DNA of 32,239 nucleotides. Origin: Lachnospiraceae bacterium UBA2860 (GTDB lineage: Bacteria > Bacillota > Clostridia > Lachnospirales > Lachnospiraceae). Below, piece after piece: positions 6,345 to 13,516 of this stretch. Under the pieces are notes generated by a model. It made no database searches, was not told the DNA's origin, and worked only from the letters and a program-made list of their open reading frames with translations. The stretch's first letter is position 1. Every line of letters starts with the position of its first letter. The position numbers and the translations under genes are program-made. The stretch is taken from NCBI GenBank assembly GCA_002350625.1, contig DEFE01000019.1, positions 37,060 to 69,298 of the forward strand, read 5' to 3'.

Positions 6345-9173
6345 AAGAAATTACTGCCCCTCATGCTGCTTCTCAGTCTGGTGCTGCTGATGACTGCCGC
6401 CGCACCTGTTTTCGGTGCGGAAGCCTCTGCAGATGCAGAAGTTGCCCAGAAGCCGATCCGGATCGGCTATATGGACTACGGCTCTTTCATCGAGCTCGAT
6501 GAAACCGGTGAATACACGGGCTTTGGCGTCGAATTTCTTGAAGAGATCTCCAGCTACACGGGATGGACTTACGAATACGTCTACGACACCTGGTCAAATC
6601 TGCTCAAGCGGCTGAAGAACCACGACATCGACTTTCTCGGCACGCCGCAGAAGACGCTGGAGCGGGAGGAGATCTACGACTTCGCCGATCAGTGGAGCGG
6701 CGTGGAACAGACGATTATCTATACGCGCCTCGGCAATTCCGACATCTACTACAATGATTTCGCCGCCATGGACGGAAAACGCGTCGGACTCCTCCGAGGC
6801 AGCTATCAGACAGACTTCTTCGAAGAATATGCGAAGAAGCACGGATTCACATTCATTCCCCTCTATTACGACACGGATGAAGAGATGAAGGCGGCCTTAA
6901 AAAGCGGCGCCATCGACCTCGTTGCCGGCGGGTCGCTCGCGCTGTCCACGGATCTCAAAGTCGTCGGGAAGGAGGGCGCCGATCCTTTCTACTGGATGAC
7001 CTATAAGGGGAACGACAAAGTCCTCTCCCAGCTCAATAAGGCGATGGCGCAGATTCTCAACGATGATCCGTATTACTCCTCCAAGCTCATGGAGAAGTAC
7101 TACGGCAACAGCGTCGTGACCTCACAGCCGCAGTTTACGCGCGATGAAGCGCGTTATATCGCGCTTAACCCCAACCTTCGCGTGGGCATCTATGAGGATG
7201 CCTATCCGCTCTGCCGCTATAACGAGAAGACGGAAGCAGCTGATGGCGTCCTCGTCGATATCATGAACATGATCGCCGAAGAGACGGGATTTCATGTGAC
7301 CTACGTGCCGATTCCGCTCTCCGCGCAGGTCGAGGATGGCCTTCTGGCCGGCGACTACGATGTCTTCCTGCTCTACTCGCAGACCGGCTATACGCCGAAC
7401 TCACTGCTGCTCCTCTCCAATTCTTATTTCTCAAGTACGATGCTTCCCGTCATCCGCACCGGCACCTCCTTCCGCTCCGGCGAGCAGTACAAGGTGGCGC
7501 TCATCCGCAACTACAACGCCACGCTCTCATTCCTGAAGTCGCTCGTCACGGATTTCATCCCGTTATACTACGAGACTGTCGACGAATGTCTCGGCGCCGT
7601 GCAGAGCGGCAAAGCGGATCTGTTCCTCAACGATACCTATGTCGCCGCCTACCACCTGAAGAGTCCTTACTTTGAGCATCTCGAGGAGGATTTCGGACAC
7701 ACCGTGAGCCGCGACTACTGCTTCACGACGCTCCGCTCCAACCGCATGCTCATGGACGTGCTGAACGCCGCGATCAACGCCCTCGACGAGAACCTTGTGA
7801 ACGACACACTCGCGATGCATACCTACGGTTCAAATTATCGCTACACCTTCCGGGAGTGGCTCTATAACAGCCGCATTCTGATCTTTGTCATGCTGCTCAC
7901 CTCAGCCCTCATCATCGGTTTCCTCGGGGCGCTGGTCGCCGTGCAGAAAAAGGCCGTGCGCGAGATTGAGGAAAAGAACAAAGATCTTGAGATCGCAACG
8001 CGCGCAAAGCAGGACTTCCTCTCCAATATGTCGCACGAGATCCGCACGCCGCTCAACGGCATCAAGGGGTCCCTCGATATTCTGATCGGCACCGGCGGCT
8101 TCGACGAGGAGACGACGCGTCTTCTTACGATGTCGGCCGCATCGGCCGATCACCTGTCGAATCTTGTCAATGACATTCTAGACATGTCAAAGCTCGAGAG
8201 CGGAAAGCTCGAGCTGCGCAGCGCCTGGTTCAGCACCCAGCATTTCATCGAAAATGTCGAGGCAATCATCGAACCGCTCGCATCTGCCAAGCGCATCCGC
8301 TTTTCCATCCGCTCCGGAGATAATTTCTGCGAGCAGATCCGCGGGGACCGCAGCCGCCTCATGCAGATCACGATCAATATCCTGTCCAACAGCATCAAAT
8401 ATACGCCCGAGGGCGGGCTCGTCGACTTTGTGTTCTCGACGATTCCCATAAGCGGGCGCAGCATGACCGGCACCGATATGTGTACGGTCACCATCATCAG
8501 CAGCGATAACGGCATCGGCATGTCGGAGGAATTCCTGGCGAATGCCTTCGAGCCCTTCGCACAGGAAGCGACAAGCGAGACGCGCACCGGTACGGGGCTC
8601 GGTCTTTCCATCACGAAGAGCCTCGTAACTCTGATGGAAGGCAGGCTCGACATAAAGAGCCGGATCGGCGAAGGGACTACGGCCACGATCAGTATCGTCA
8701 TGCCCTGCCGCGGATCCAAGGACAGCGCCCTCTCCGAAGAATTCATGCCGGTGAGAAGCACGGCGCCGTCCTTTGACGGAGAGCTGCATCTGCTTCTTGC
8801 GGAAGACAATGACATCAACCGGGATATCGCCCGCATTCAGGCGGAACGGAGCGGATTCATCGTCGACACGGCCGAAAACGGCAAGGAGGCGCTGGATATC
8901 TTCGCCACCTCTCCGGTCGGCTATTACCGCATCATCCTCATGGACATCATGATGCCGGTCATGGACGGTCTCACGGCAGCCCGCGAAATCCGCGCCCTTG
9001 ACCGGGAAGATGCAAAAAGCGTATACATCGTCGCCATGACGGCGAATGCATACGCTGAAGATATTGACCGTTCGATTGAGAGCGGCATGGATTCACATCT
9101 GTCAAAGCCGTTCCGCGAAGCGGATCTCAAGAAGCTGTTCCGGGATGTCGCCTCTTCCCGGGGCCTTGTGTAA
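6339..9173 (+). CDS. BvgS-like hybrid sensor histidine kinase with two periplasmic-type binding domains
   Basis: A 944-residue membrane kinase. A signal peptide (about 1-27) precedes two tandem solute-binding (SBP_bac_3-like) domains at about 36-250 and 268-495, each opening with the IRIGYMDYG or LRVGIYEDA type of strand. Then come a membrane helix (about 512-534), a short coiled coil, and HisKA with H566 in SNMSHEIRTPLNG. The HATPase follows (N-box NILSNSIKYTPEGG near 680, TGTGLGLSI near 750). Last is a receiver domain (about 830-940) with D869 in LMDIMMPVMDG. No HPt domain follows, so phosphate must pass to a separate HPt protein not seen here. The start at 6339 uses GGAGG at 6326-6330. The binding domains suggest an amino-acid-like or other small ligand. 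Confidence 0.94.
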   Translation: MKKKLLPLMLLLSLVLLMTAAAPVFGAEASADAEVAQKPIRIGYMDYGSFIELDETGEYTGFGVEFLEEISSYTGWTYEYVYDTWSNLLKRLKNHDIDFLGTPQKTLEREEIYDFADQWSGVEQTIIYTRLGNSDIYYNDFAAMDGKRVGLLRGSYQTDFFEEYAKKHGFTFIPLYYDTDEEMKAALKSGAIDLVAGGSLALSTDLKVVGKEGADPFYWMTYKGNDKVLSQLNKAMAQILNDDPYYSSKLMEKYYGNSVVTSQPQFTRDEARYIALNPNLRVGIYEDAYPLCRYNEKTEAADGVLVDIMNMIAEETGFHVTYVPIPLSAQVEDGLLAGDYDVFLLYSQTGYTPNSLLLLSNSYFSSTMLPVIRTGTSFRSGEQYKVALIRNYNATLSFLKSLVTDFIPLYYETVDECLGAVQSGKADLFLNDTYVAAYHLKSPYFEHLEEDFGHTVSRDYCFTTLRSNRMLMDVLNAAINALDENLVNDTLAMHTYGSNYRYTFREWLYNSRILIFVMLLTSALIIGFLGALVAVQKKAVREIEEKNKDLEIATRAKQDFLSNMSHEIRTPLNGIKGSLDILIGTGGFDEETTRLLTMSAASADHLSNLVNDILDMSKLESGKLELRSAWFSTQHFIENVEAIIEPLASAKRIRFSIRSGDNFCEQIRGDRSRLMQITINILSNSIKYTPEGGLVDFVFSTIPISGRSMTGTDMCTVTIISSDNGIGMSEEFLANAFEPFAQEATSETRTGTGLGLSITKSLVTLMEGRLDIKSRIGEGTTATISIVMPCRGSKDSALSEEFMPVRSTAPSFDGELHLLLAEDNDINRDIARIQAERSGFIVDTAENGKEALDIFATSPVGYYRIILMDIMMPVMDGLTAAREIRALDREDAKSVYIVAMTANAYAEDIDRSIESGMDSHLSKPFREADLKKLFRDVASSRGLV

Positions 9174-9192
9174 GCCGCTCCGGCTGTGACGC

Positions 9193-9690
9193 TTACTGCT
9201 GTTTCTCCCGTGTCCTGATCCAGTAGCTGCCCATGCTCTGTCCTTCCTCTTCGGTCACGTCGCGGCACAGATAATCCCTGAGAGCGGGATCGGACGGCAC
9301 ATAGGCTCTGCCCTCCTCCACACTCGGGAATTCGATCTCCGCATACCAGAATTCCGTCGGCTGCCCTTCGTCGACGTGGTTGACTTCGAGCACGAGTCCT
9401 CCGGGAAGCGCGTAATTCCTGCGCACCTTCGGTATGAGCGGCTTTCCGATCACACGCTCGATCTCGCGGAACTTGTCCTCCGCAAGGTCCATCTCGATCT
9501 CTTCTCTGGCGATTCCCCGTCCGGATTTCAGACAGAGGATATACGCTGTCCTGCCGTCTGTGTCCGTCTCCTCACGGATCCGTACCGTCGGCACCACGAC
9601 CAGATACCCCTGGCGCATCTTCTGCTCGCTGAGCAGCTGAAGATCCGCGTCCGGCCATCCGTCCACAAGCCATTTCCTCTCTATTTCCAT
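9193..9690 (-). CDS. CYTH-domain (triphosphate tunnel) protein
   Basis: A 165-residue cytoplasmic protein of the CYTH/triphosphate tunnel metalloenzyme family. The signature ExExK is at the very N-terminus (MEIERKWLV). Alternating charged strands follow (VRIREE, ILCLKSGRG, REEIEMDL, KVRRNYAL, LEVNHV, AEIEFPS), as expected for the eight-strand tunnel. Bacterial members hydrolyse inorganic triphosphate or thiamine triphosphate, and a few make cAMP; the substrate here cannot be told. It converges on the hybrid kinase gene with a 19-bp gap. The neighbouring upstream repeat at 9701-9797 separates it from the HicB-like gene. Confidence 0.9.
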   Translation of the reverse strand: MEIERKWLVDGWPDADLQLLSEQKMRQGYLVVVPTVRIREETDTDGRTAYILCLKSGRGIAREEIEMDLAEDKFREIERVIGKPLIPKVRRNYALPGGLVLEVNHVDEGQPTEFWYAEIEFPSVEEGRAYVPSDPALRDYLCRDVTEEEGQSMGSYWIRTREKQQ

Positions 9691-9700
9691 CCTGGTCTCC

Positions 9701-9797
9701 TCTTTTTCTTCATCGCGCCCGTGAAAGAGATCTCACGCATCTTTTTCTGCATCGCGTCCGTGAAAGAGATCTCACGCATCTTTTTCTGCGTCGCGCC
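9701..9797. repeat. 39-bp tandem repeat, about 2.5 copies
   Basis: Units are 9701-9739, 9740-9778 and a partial 9779-9797. Units 1 and 2 differ at only a few positions, and each carries the near-palindrome around GAGATCTC. The third is shorter and merges into the 3' end of the HicB-like gene, whose closing bases (CTCACTCAT) match the end of the repeat unit (CTCACGCAT). The array fills the gap between the CYTH and HicB-like genes. Confidence 0.9.
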
Positions 9798-9800
9798 GTC

Positions 9801-10079
9801 TCACTCATCCCATCCTTCGTGCATGCGGTAGATCACGAGGATGTCCGTGAGTGTTTCTTTATCGCCGAGGACAAGGTCCGCCGCATCGGTGGCAGGCGGG
9901 AAATCCGGTTCTTCTTCGGACATCTCGAGCTCGATCCAGTCATGCGCCGCCGCCGTGGCGTTGCGCACGACCTCCATCATAGTCTCTCCCGCGGCTTCGC
10001 ACATCGCAAGATCGGGGAAGCGCGCCTCAAACGTGCCGTCTTCCTTCTCCTTTATGATTGCAGGGTATATAAAGCGCAT
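9801..10079 (-). CDS. HicB-like antitoxin-family protein (no HicA partner)
   Basis: A 92-residue protein resembling the HicB N-terminal partial RNase H fold: FIYPAIIKEKEDGTFEARFPDL, then the helix GETMMEVVRNATAAAHDWIELE and the acidic PDFPPATDAA segment. HicB normally neutralises the HicA mRNA interferase, but no short HicA-type gene lies on either side, so it is an orphan. The tail beyond residue 65 does not resemble the usual ribbon-helix-helix or helix-turn-helix DNA-binding domain. The ribosome site AAGGAG is nine bases before the ATG at 10079. It follows the NlpC-like gene by 18 bp and may be its operon partner. A housekeeping role is more likely than a toxin-antitoxin one. Confidence 0.8.
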   Translation of the reverse strand: MRFIYPAIIKEKEDGTFEARFPDLAMCEAAGETMMEVVRNATAAAHDWIELEMSEEEPDFPPATDAADLVLGDKETLTDILVIYRMHEGWDE

Positions 10080-10097
10080 TTCGCATTTCTCCTTTTG

Positions 10098-11558
10098 TCA
10101 TGGGTTTTCCGGCTGCATGATCATCCTTAAGACCTCTCCCGGCCGCATGGCCCGGAGACCGTCCGGGTCGGTGATAACGCCCGCGCCCGAGACATCCCAG
10201 CTGAACTTCCCGGCATTGATGTCGCTCATCATGTCGGCATAGTTTGCGTAGTTTTTCAGCATCACCTCGTAACGGGCATACCACTCGGGACAAAATTGCG
10301 CCATATACTGATCCGCAAGGCGGTAGGCCTCGCACTCCGCGCTCTCGCCGAGCGCCGTCAGCTGCACGCCGCCGCCGTGTCCGCCGGTCCGGCTGTCGGA
10401 AGGCGAGCTGTGCAGGATCAGGATGCTTCCGTCGTCGCAGGTGCCGAGGCACAGCCAGACGTGTCCGCTAATGCTGACAATGTCTCCGGGCAGGAAGGCG
10501 GAGGTGTCGTGATTCGCCGGCTTTACGAGGTCGCGCGTGTAGGTGCCCCAGTACTTCTCCGCATAGTCCTTGGCGGTCTCGGTCGAAGTCAGCACATACC
10601 CGTCATGGCTGCTCTCGGTATTCAGCACATTGTAGATCACCCAGCCCAGGTAGCCCGAGCAGTCGGCGCCTGCGTAATAGTATTCGTTGTAGTGCTGGTA
10701 CGGGAAATAACTGTGCTGCGGATCGTCCGGATCCTCCGTATTCCGCTTCCTGAAGATATAGTCTGCAGTCTGCGTCCCGAAGAAATCCGCCCAGGACGAC
10801 GGCATGCCGATCGTGACAGCCGTTCTTCCCGCTTTGGTATTCTGCCAGTTCCATCCGCCGCCATAGACATAGAGGCAGGAGCCGACCGGCATCATCGCTG
10901 TTCTCAGGTAATTGAGCAGTGTTCTTTCGCCGGGCTTTCCGCTGACCGGCGGCGTGTACGGCGGCGTGACCGGCATGAGATAGAGATTGGCGGCCTTCCC
11001 GTTGCTGTTGATGACAACCCGGGCGCTGTCCCCGACCTGAACCTTAGCCGGCTCGGCAGAGGCGCCGCCGGCCGCGCAGGTGATCCTGTAGACGCCCGTC
11101 TCCTCCGTCACCGTAAGTCTTCTTCCGCTGACCACGATCGTCCCGGTCTCAGCGTTCTTGTCCTCGATGACGCCCGCCACGATCCACTCGTTGTTGTCGT
11201 CAAGCGGAATGACGCGCTTTACGCAGCCGTCCTCCACGATGAGATCGTAGATCCGGCCTTCTTCAAGCACGTTCTGGATCGGGTAGGCGTAGACGCCGTC
11301 AGCTTCTCTCTCCCCGTTATCAATCGAGTAGATTTCTTCTTTTCCGCCGACAAAGAAACGATACGTGAATTTATTCTTGTTATCGATATTCTTGTCTTCA
11401 TCGCCGTATCCGACGACGCCAAGATAAACCGCCTCTTCCGTTTTTTTCCCTCCTGAGCCGCTTCCCGCACTGCAGCCGGTGACGAGCATCACCGCGCATA
11501 CGAGCACGGCAAGGCTCAATAGCGCTCTTTTATTTCGCAGCTGTACCCTAAAATTCAT
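10098..11558 (-). CDS. Lipoprotein with C-terminal NlpC/P60-like cysteine peptidase domain
   Basis: A 486-residue cell-surface lipoprotein. A basic N-terminus and hydrophobic core end in the lipobox LVTGC, with C29 the lipidated cysteine. Residues 40-200 form a beta-rich region of SH3-like strands (KFTYRFFVGG, IYDLIVED). The catalytic domain has C300 in AGADCSGYLGW, H366 in ISGHVWLCLG and H383 in ILHSSP, as in NlpC/P60 hydrolases that cut peptidoglycan peptides. The C-terminus (about 400-486) carries a basic/aromatic region. It starts 3 bp after the acidic lipoprotein gene and has a weak ribosome site, so it probably depends on coupled translation. It may act on the cell wall. Confidence 0.88.
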   Translation of the reverse strand: MNFRVQLRNKRALLSLAVLVCAVMLVTGCSAGSGSGGKKTEEAVYLGVVGYGDEDKNIDNKNKFTYRFFVGGKEEIYSIDNGEREADGVYAYPIQNVLEEGRIYDLIVEDGCVKRVIPLDDNNEWIVAGVIEDKNAETGTIVVSGRRLTVTEETGVYRITCAAGGASAEPAKVQVGDSARVVINSNGKAANLYLMPVTPPYTPPVSGKPGERTLLNYLRTAMMPVGSCLYVYGGGWNWQNTKAGRTAVTIGMPSSWADFFGTQTADYIFRKRNTEDPDDPQHSYFPYQHYNEYYYAGADCSGYLGWVIYNVLNTESSHDGYVLTSTETAKDYAEKYWGTYTRDLVKPANHDTSAFLPGDIVSISGHVWLCLGTCDDGSILILHSSPSDSRTGGHGGGVQLTALGESAECEAYRLADQYMAQFCPEWYARYEVMLKNYANYADMMSDINAGKFSWDVSGAGVITDPDGLRAMRPGEVLRMIMQPENP

Positions 11559-11561
11559 CGA

Positions 11562-11942
11562 TCAGTCCGCTTTCTTTGATGCCTCGTGATCAGTATCATC
11601 CGTGACGGCGAATTCCGCAGCGTCCTCGTCTTCTTCTGCAGCGTCTTCCGCTTCCCCGGTCTCTTCTGTCTGTTCATCCTCTTCCGCTTCCTCGGCTCTC
11701 GTGTCGGGCGCGTCCTGGTTCCAACTGTCGCCGGGGCGTCCCTCGCGTCCCTGATCGACGTCGTCTCCCTCTTCGGGCGCAGGTACGACATCGTCGAGCT
11801 CCGACCCGTCGCTGATCGGGATCACTCCGTCATCACCGTCAGACGCCGTACTTTCCTTCGCGGCGCTTTTGCCCGTGCATCCTGCAAGAACCGCAACGGC
11901 CGCTGTACAGGCGGCTGCCAGAATTAGCCATTTTCTCTTCAT
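11562..11942 (-). CDS. Small acidic lipoprotein
   Basis: A 126-residue protein with signal peptide and lipobox LAGC (Cys at about residue 22). The mature part is low-complexity and very rich in Asp and Glu, with no recognised domain. It looks like an unstructured, highly negatively charged cell-surface anchor. The start at 11942 has AAGGAAGG upstream; the longer upstream ORF lacks a ribosome site. A perfect GC-rich hairpin (11959-11973) sits just before the ribosome site. It is followed by the NlpC/P60-like lipoprotein gene after 3 bp, so the two should be made together. Confidence 0.8.
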   Translation of the reverse strand: MKRKWLILAAACTAAVAVLAGCTGKSAAKESTASDGDDGVIPISDGSELDDVVPAPEEGDDVDQGREGRPGDSWNQDAPDTRAEEAEEDEQTEETGEAEDAAEEDEDAAEFAVTDDTDHEASKKAD

Positions 11943-11958
11943 TTCTACCTTCCTTTCC

Positions 11959-11973
11959 CCGGCCGAAGGCCGG
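11959..11973 (-). promoter_or_regulatory. Short GC hairpin in the leader of the acidic lipoprotein gene
   Basis: CCGGCC, a three-base loop GAA and GGCCGG form a perfect 6-bp stem ending about 17 bases before the start codon and directly next to the ribosome site. It could modulate translation or be the end of a short leader structure. No T-run follows. Confidence 0.4.
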
Positions 11974-11982
11974 CACTCATGC

Positions 11983-12011
11983 TTTTCATTTCGCATCTTA
12001 TGCGTTAGAAT
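11983..12011 (+). promoter_or_regulatory. Candidate promoter of the TraX-like gene
   Basis: TTTTCA (11983-11988), a 17-bp spacer and TAGAAT (12006-12011, five of six) would start transcription around 12018-12019, which is exactly the ATG at 12019. This fits the absence of any ribosome site and suggests a leaderless message. Confidence 0.4.
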
Positions 12012-12018
12012 GATGTCC

Positions 12019-12780
12019 ATGGAAACGATATATATCCCAGAAAAATACCGGATACTGGACGGCGCGGCCCTCAAGATGATCGCCATCGTGACGATGTTTA
12101 TCGACCACGCCGCGAAAGGCATTCTCTACTACGGATACCTCATCCCGAGGCGTCCCGTCTCGCAGGGCACTTCGCTCTACACAATCTATCAGTTCTACCG
12201 CATCCTGCGCGGGATCGGCCGCATCGCATTTCCGATTTTCTGCTTCTTTCTCGTACAGGGCTTCCTGTACACGAGGAGCCGTCTGAAATACGCGCTGCGT
12301 CTCTTTATCTTTGCCCTGATCTCAGAGTTTCCCTTCGACATCGCGCTCTATCAGAAGTGGATTTACCGCAGCCACCAGAACGTCTACTTTACGCTGCTCA
12401 TCGGCGTCCTCATGCTCTGGGCCTTTGAGTGGATCGGAGAGCACGTGCGCGCCTCCTATCCCATGGTATTTCTGCAGGCGGCAGCGGTGGGCGCCCTCAT
12501 GTATCTGTCCTATATCATGCACACGGACTACAACTACAAAGGGCTGATCCTGATCCTGACCTTCTATCTCCTGCGCTTCCATCATCCGCTCGCCGTGACC
12601 GGCGGCGCGGTGGCGATGTGCTGGGAGTGGCCTTACGTGCTGCTCGCGTTCCCGCCGCTTCTGCTCTATAACGGGAAGCGGGGAAGGCAGAACAAGTATT
12701 TCTTCTACGTGTTCTACCCCGCGCATCTCCTTCTGATCTACTTCATAAGGCTTTTTATGCTCGCCGCGTTCCCGGCCTGA
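12019..12780 (+). CDS. TraX-family membrane protein
   Basis: A 253-residue polytopic membrane protein of the TraX family, named for the F-plasmid pilin acetyltransferase. The typical motifs are YRILDGAALKMIAIVTMFIDH near the N-terminus, IGRIAFPIFCFFLVQGF, and the Glu/Phe/Pro cluster ALISEFPFDIALY. About eight membrane helices follow. In Firmicutes chromosomes these proteins are common and their substrate is unknown; conjugation is not implied. ATGs at 12010, 12013 and 12019 are in frame and none has a ribosome site. I placed the start at 12019 from the promoter geometry and the conserved segment, and an ATG at 12010 remains possible. It converges on the beta-helix gene. Confidence 0.85.
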   Translation: METIYIPEKYRILDGAALKMIAIVTMFIDHAAKGILYYGYLIPRRPVSQGTSLYTIYQFYRILRGIGRIAFPIFCFFLVQGFLYTRSRLKYALRLFIFALISEFPFDIALYQKWIYRSHQNVYFTLLIGVLMLWAFEWIGEHVRASYPMVFLQAAAVGALMYLSYIMHTDYNYKGLILILTFYLLRFHHPLAVTGGAVAMCWEWPYVLLAFPPLLLYNGKRGRQNKYFFYVFYPAHLLLIYFIRLFMLAAFPA

Positions 12781-12791
12781 CGCTTCAGGCC
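12774..12791. terminator. Shared hairpin at the converging gene ends
   Basis: GGCCTGA (12774-12780) and TCAGGCC (12785-12791) form a perfect 7-bp stem with a 4-base loop. The TraX-type stop TGA is in one arm, and the stop of the minus-strand gene is in the other. There is no clear T-run on either strand, so efficiency as an intrinsic terminator is doubtful. Confidence 0.45.
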
Positions 12792-13465
12792 TTCTCCCGC
12801 TTGGCGATCTGTTCTCCCGTGTTCTTCACGATCGTGTCGGACTTGATGACGCCGCGCACGCAGGTCGTCGGATAGATCTGTGAGCGCTGCCCGACGACGG
12901 TCCCGGGATTTAATACCGCGTTGCAGCCGACCTCGACCCAGTCGCCGAGGATCGCGCCGATCTTCCGGCGGCCGGTGACATATTCCTGTTCGCCCTTCAC
13001 GACGATGTTCATGCGGTCCGCCTTGACATTCGAAGTGATGGAGCCTGCGCCCATATGCGCGTGGAAGCCGAGGATCGAGTCGCCGACGTAATTGTAATGC
13101 GGGACCTCACAGTTGTTGAAAATGATGACGTTCTTCAGCTCCGCGGAGTTTCCGATGACGCAGTTGTTGCCGACGAGCGCGTCGCCGCGGATAAATGCGC
13201 ACTGCCTCACTTCCGTGTTCTCGCCGATGATGCAGGCGCCGCCGATGTGCGCGGAGTCAAACACCTTCGCCGATTTGGCGATCCAGACATCCTCTGACGG
13301 ATGATCGTAGAGCTCGGCCGGAAGCTTTGCCCCGAGCTCGAGAATCAGATCGTGGATCCCCGCGAGCGCTTCCCACGGATAGGTGAATCCCTCCAGATAC
13401 TCCTTCGCGATCGTCTCGCTCAGTGTAAACAGCTCTGCAATTTTAATCTGTTCCTTCTGTGCCAT
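12785..13465 (-). CDS. Left-handed beta-helix protein, GlmU-like C-domain (no nucleotidyltransferase part)
   Basis: A 226-residue protein. Most of it, from about residue 60 on, is a hexapeptide repeat left-handed beta-helix (IGENTEVRQCAFIRGDALVGNNCVIG and following), as in the C-terminal half of GlmU and sugar-phosphate thymidylyltransferases. The N-terminal 60 residues are helical with the family-typical KEYLEGFTYPWEAL. The usual database name is UDP-N-acetylglucosamine pyrophosphorylase, but the pyrophosphorylase domain is absent, so an acyltransferase-like or binding role is more likely. AGGAGG lies upstream of ATG 13465. It follows topB in the same direction. The precise activity is unknown. 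Confidence 0.82.
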   Translation of the reverse strand: MAQKEQIKIAELFTLSETIAKEYLEGFTYPWEALAGIHDLILELGAKLPAELYDHPSEDVWIAKSAKVFDSAHIGGACIIGENTEVRQCAFIRGDALVGNNCVIGNSAELKNVIIFNNCEVPHYNYVGDSILGFHAHMGAGSITSNVKADRMNIVVKGEQEYVTGRRKIGAILGDWVEVGCNAVLNPGTVVGQRSQIYPTTCVRGVIKSDTIVKNTGEQIAKREKA

Positions 13466-13516
13466 CTCTCATACCTCCTCATCATAATCATTCTGTGTTC
13501 TAAAAGGCACGCCGTA

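Noticed and set aside
6242..6502. Plus-strand frame of 86 codons at the start of the hybrid kinase
   Set aside because: Same region in a different frame. Its only interest is the ATG at 6302 of the duplicated unit, noted separately. The full frame is not credible as a protein.
9801..10079. A toxin-antitoxin pair with HicA
   Set aside because: No short HicA-type ORF lies on either side; the flanking genes are a lipoprotein hydrolase and a CYTH protein.
12019..12780. Conjugative element because of the TraX-like gene
   Set aside because: Chromosomal TraX-family proteins are common in Firmicutes, and no transfer or integrase genes are present.
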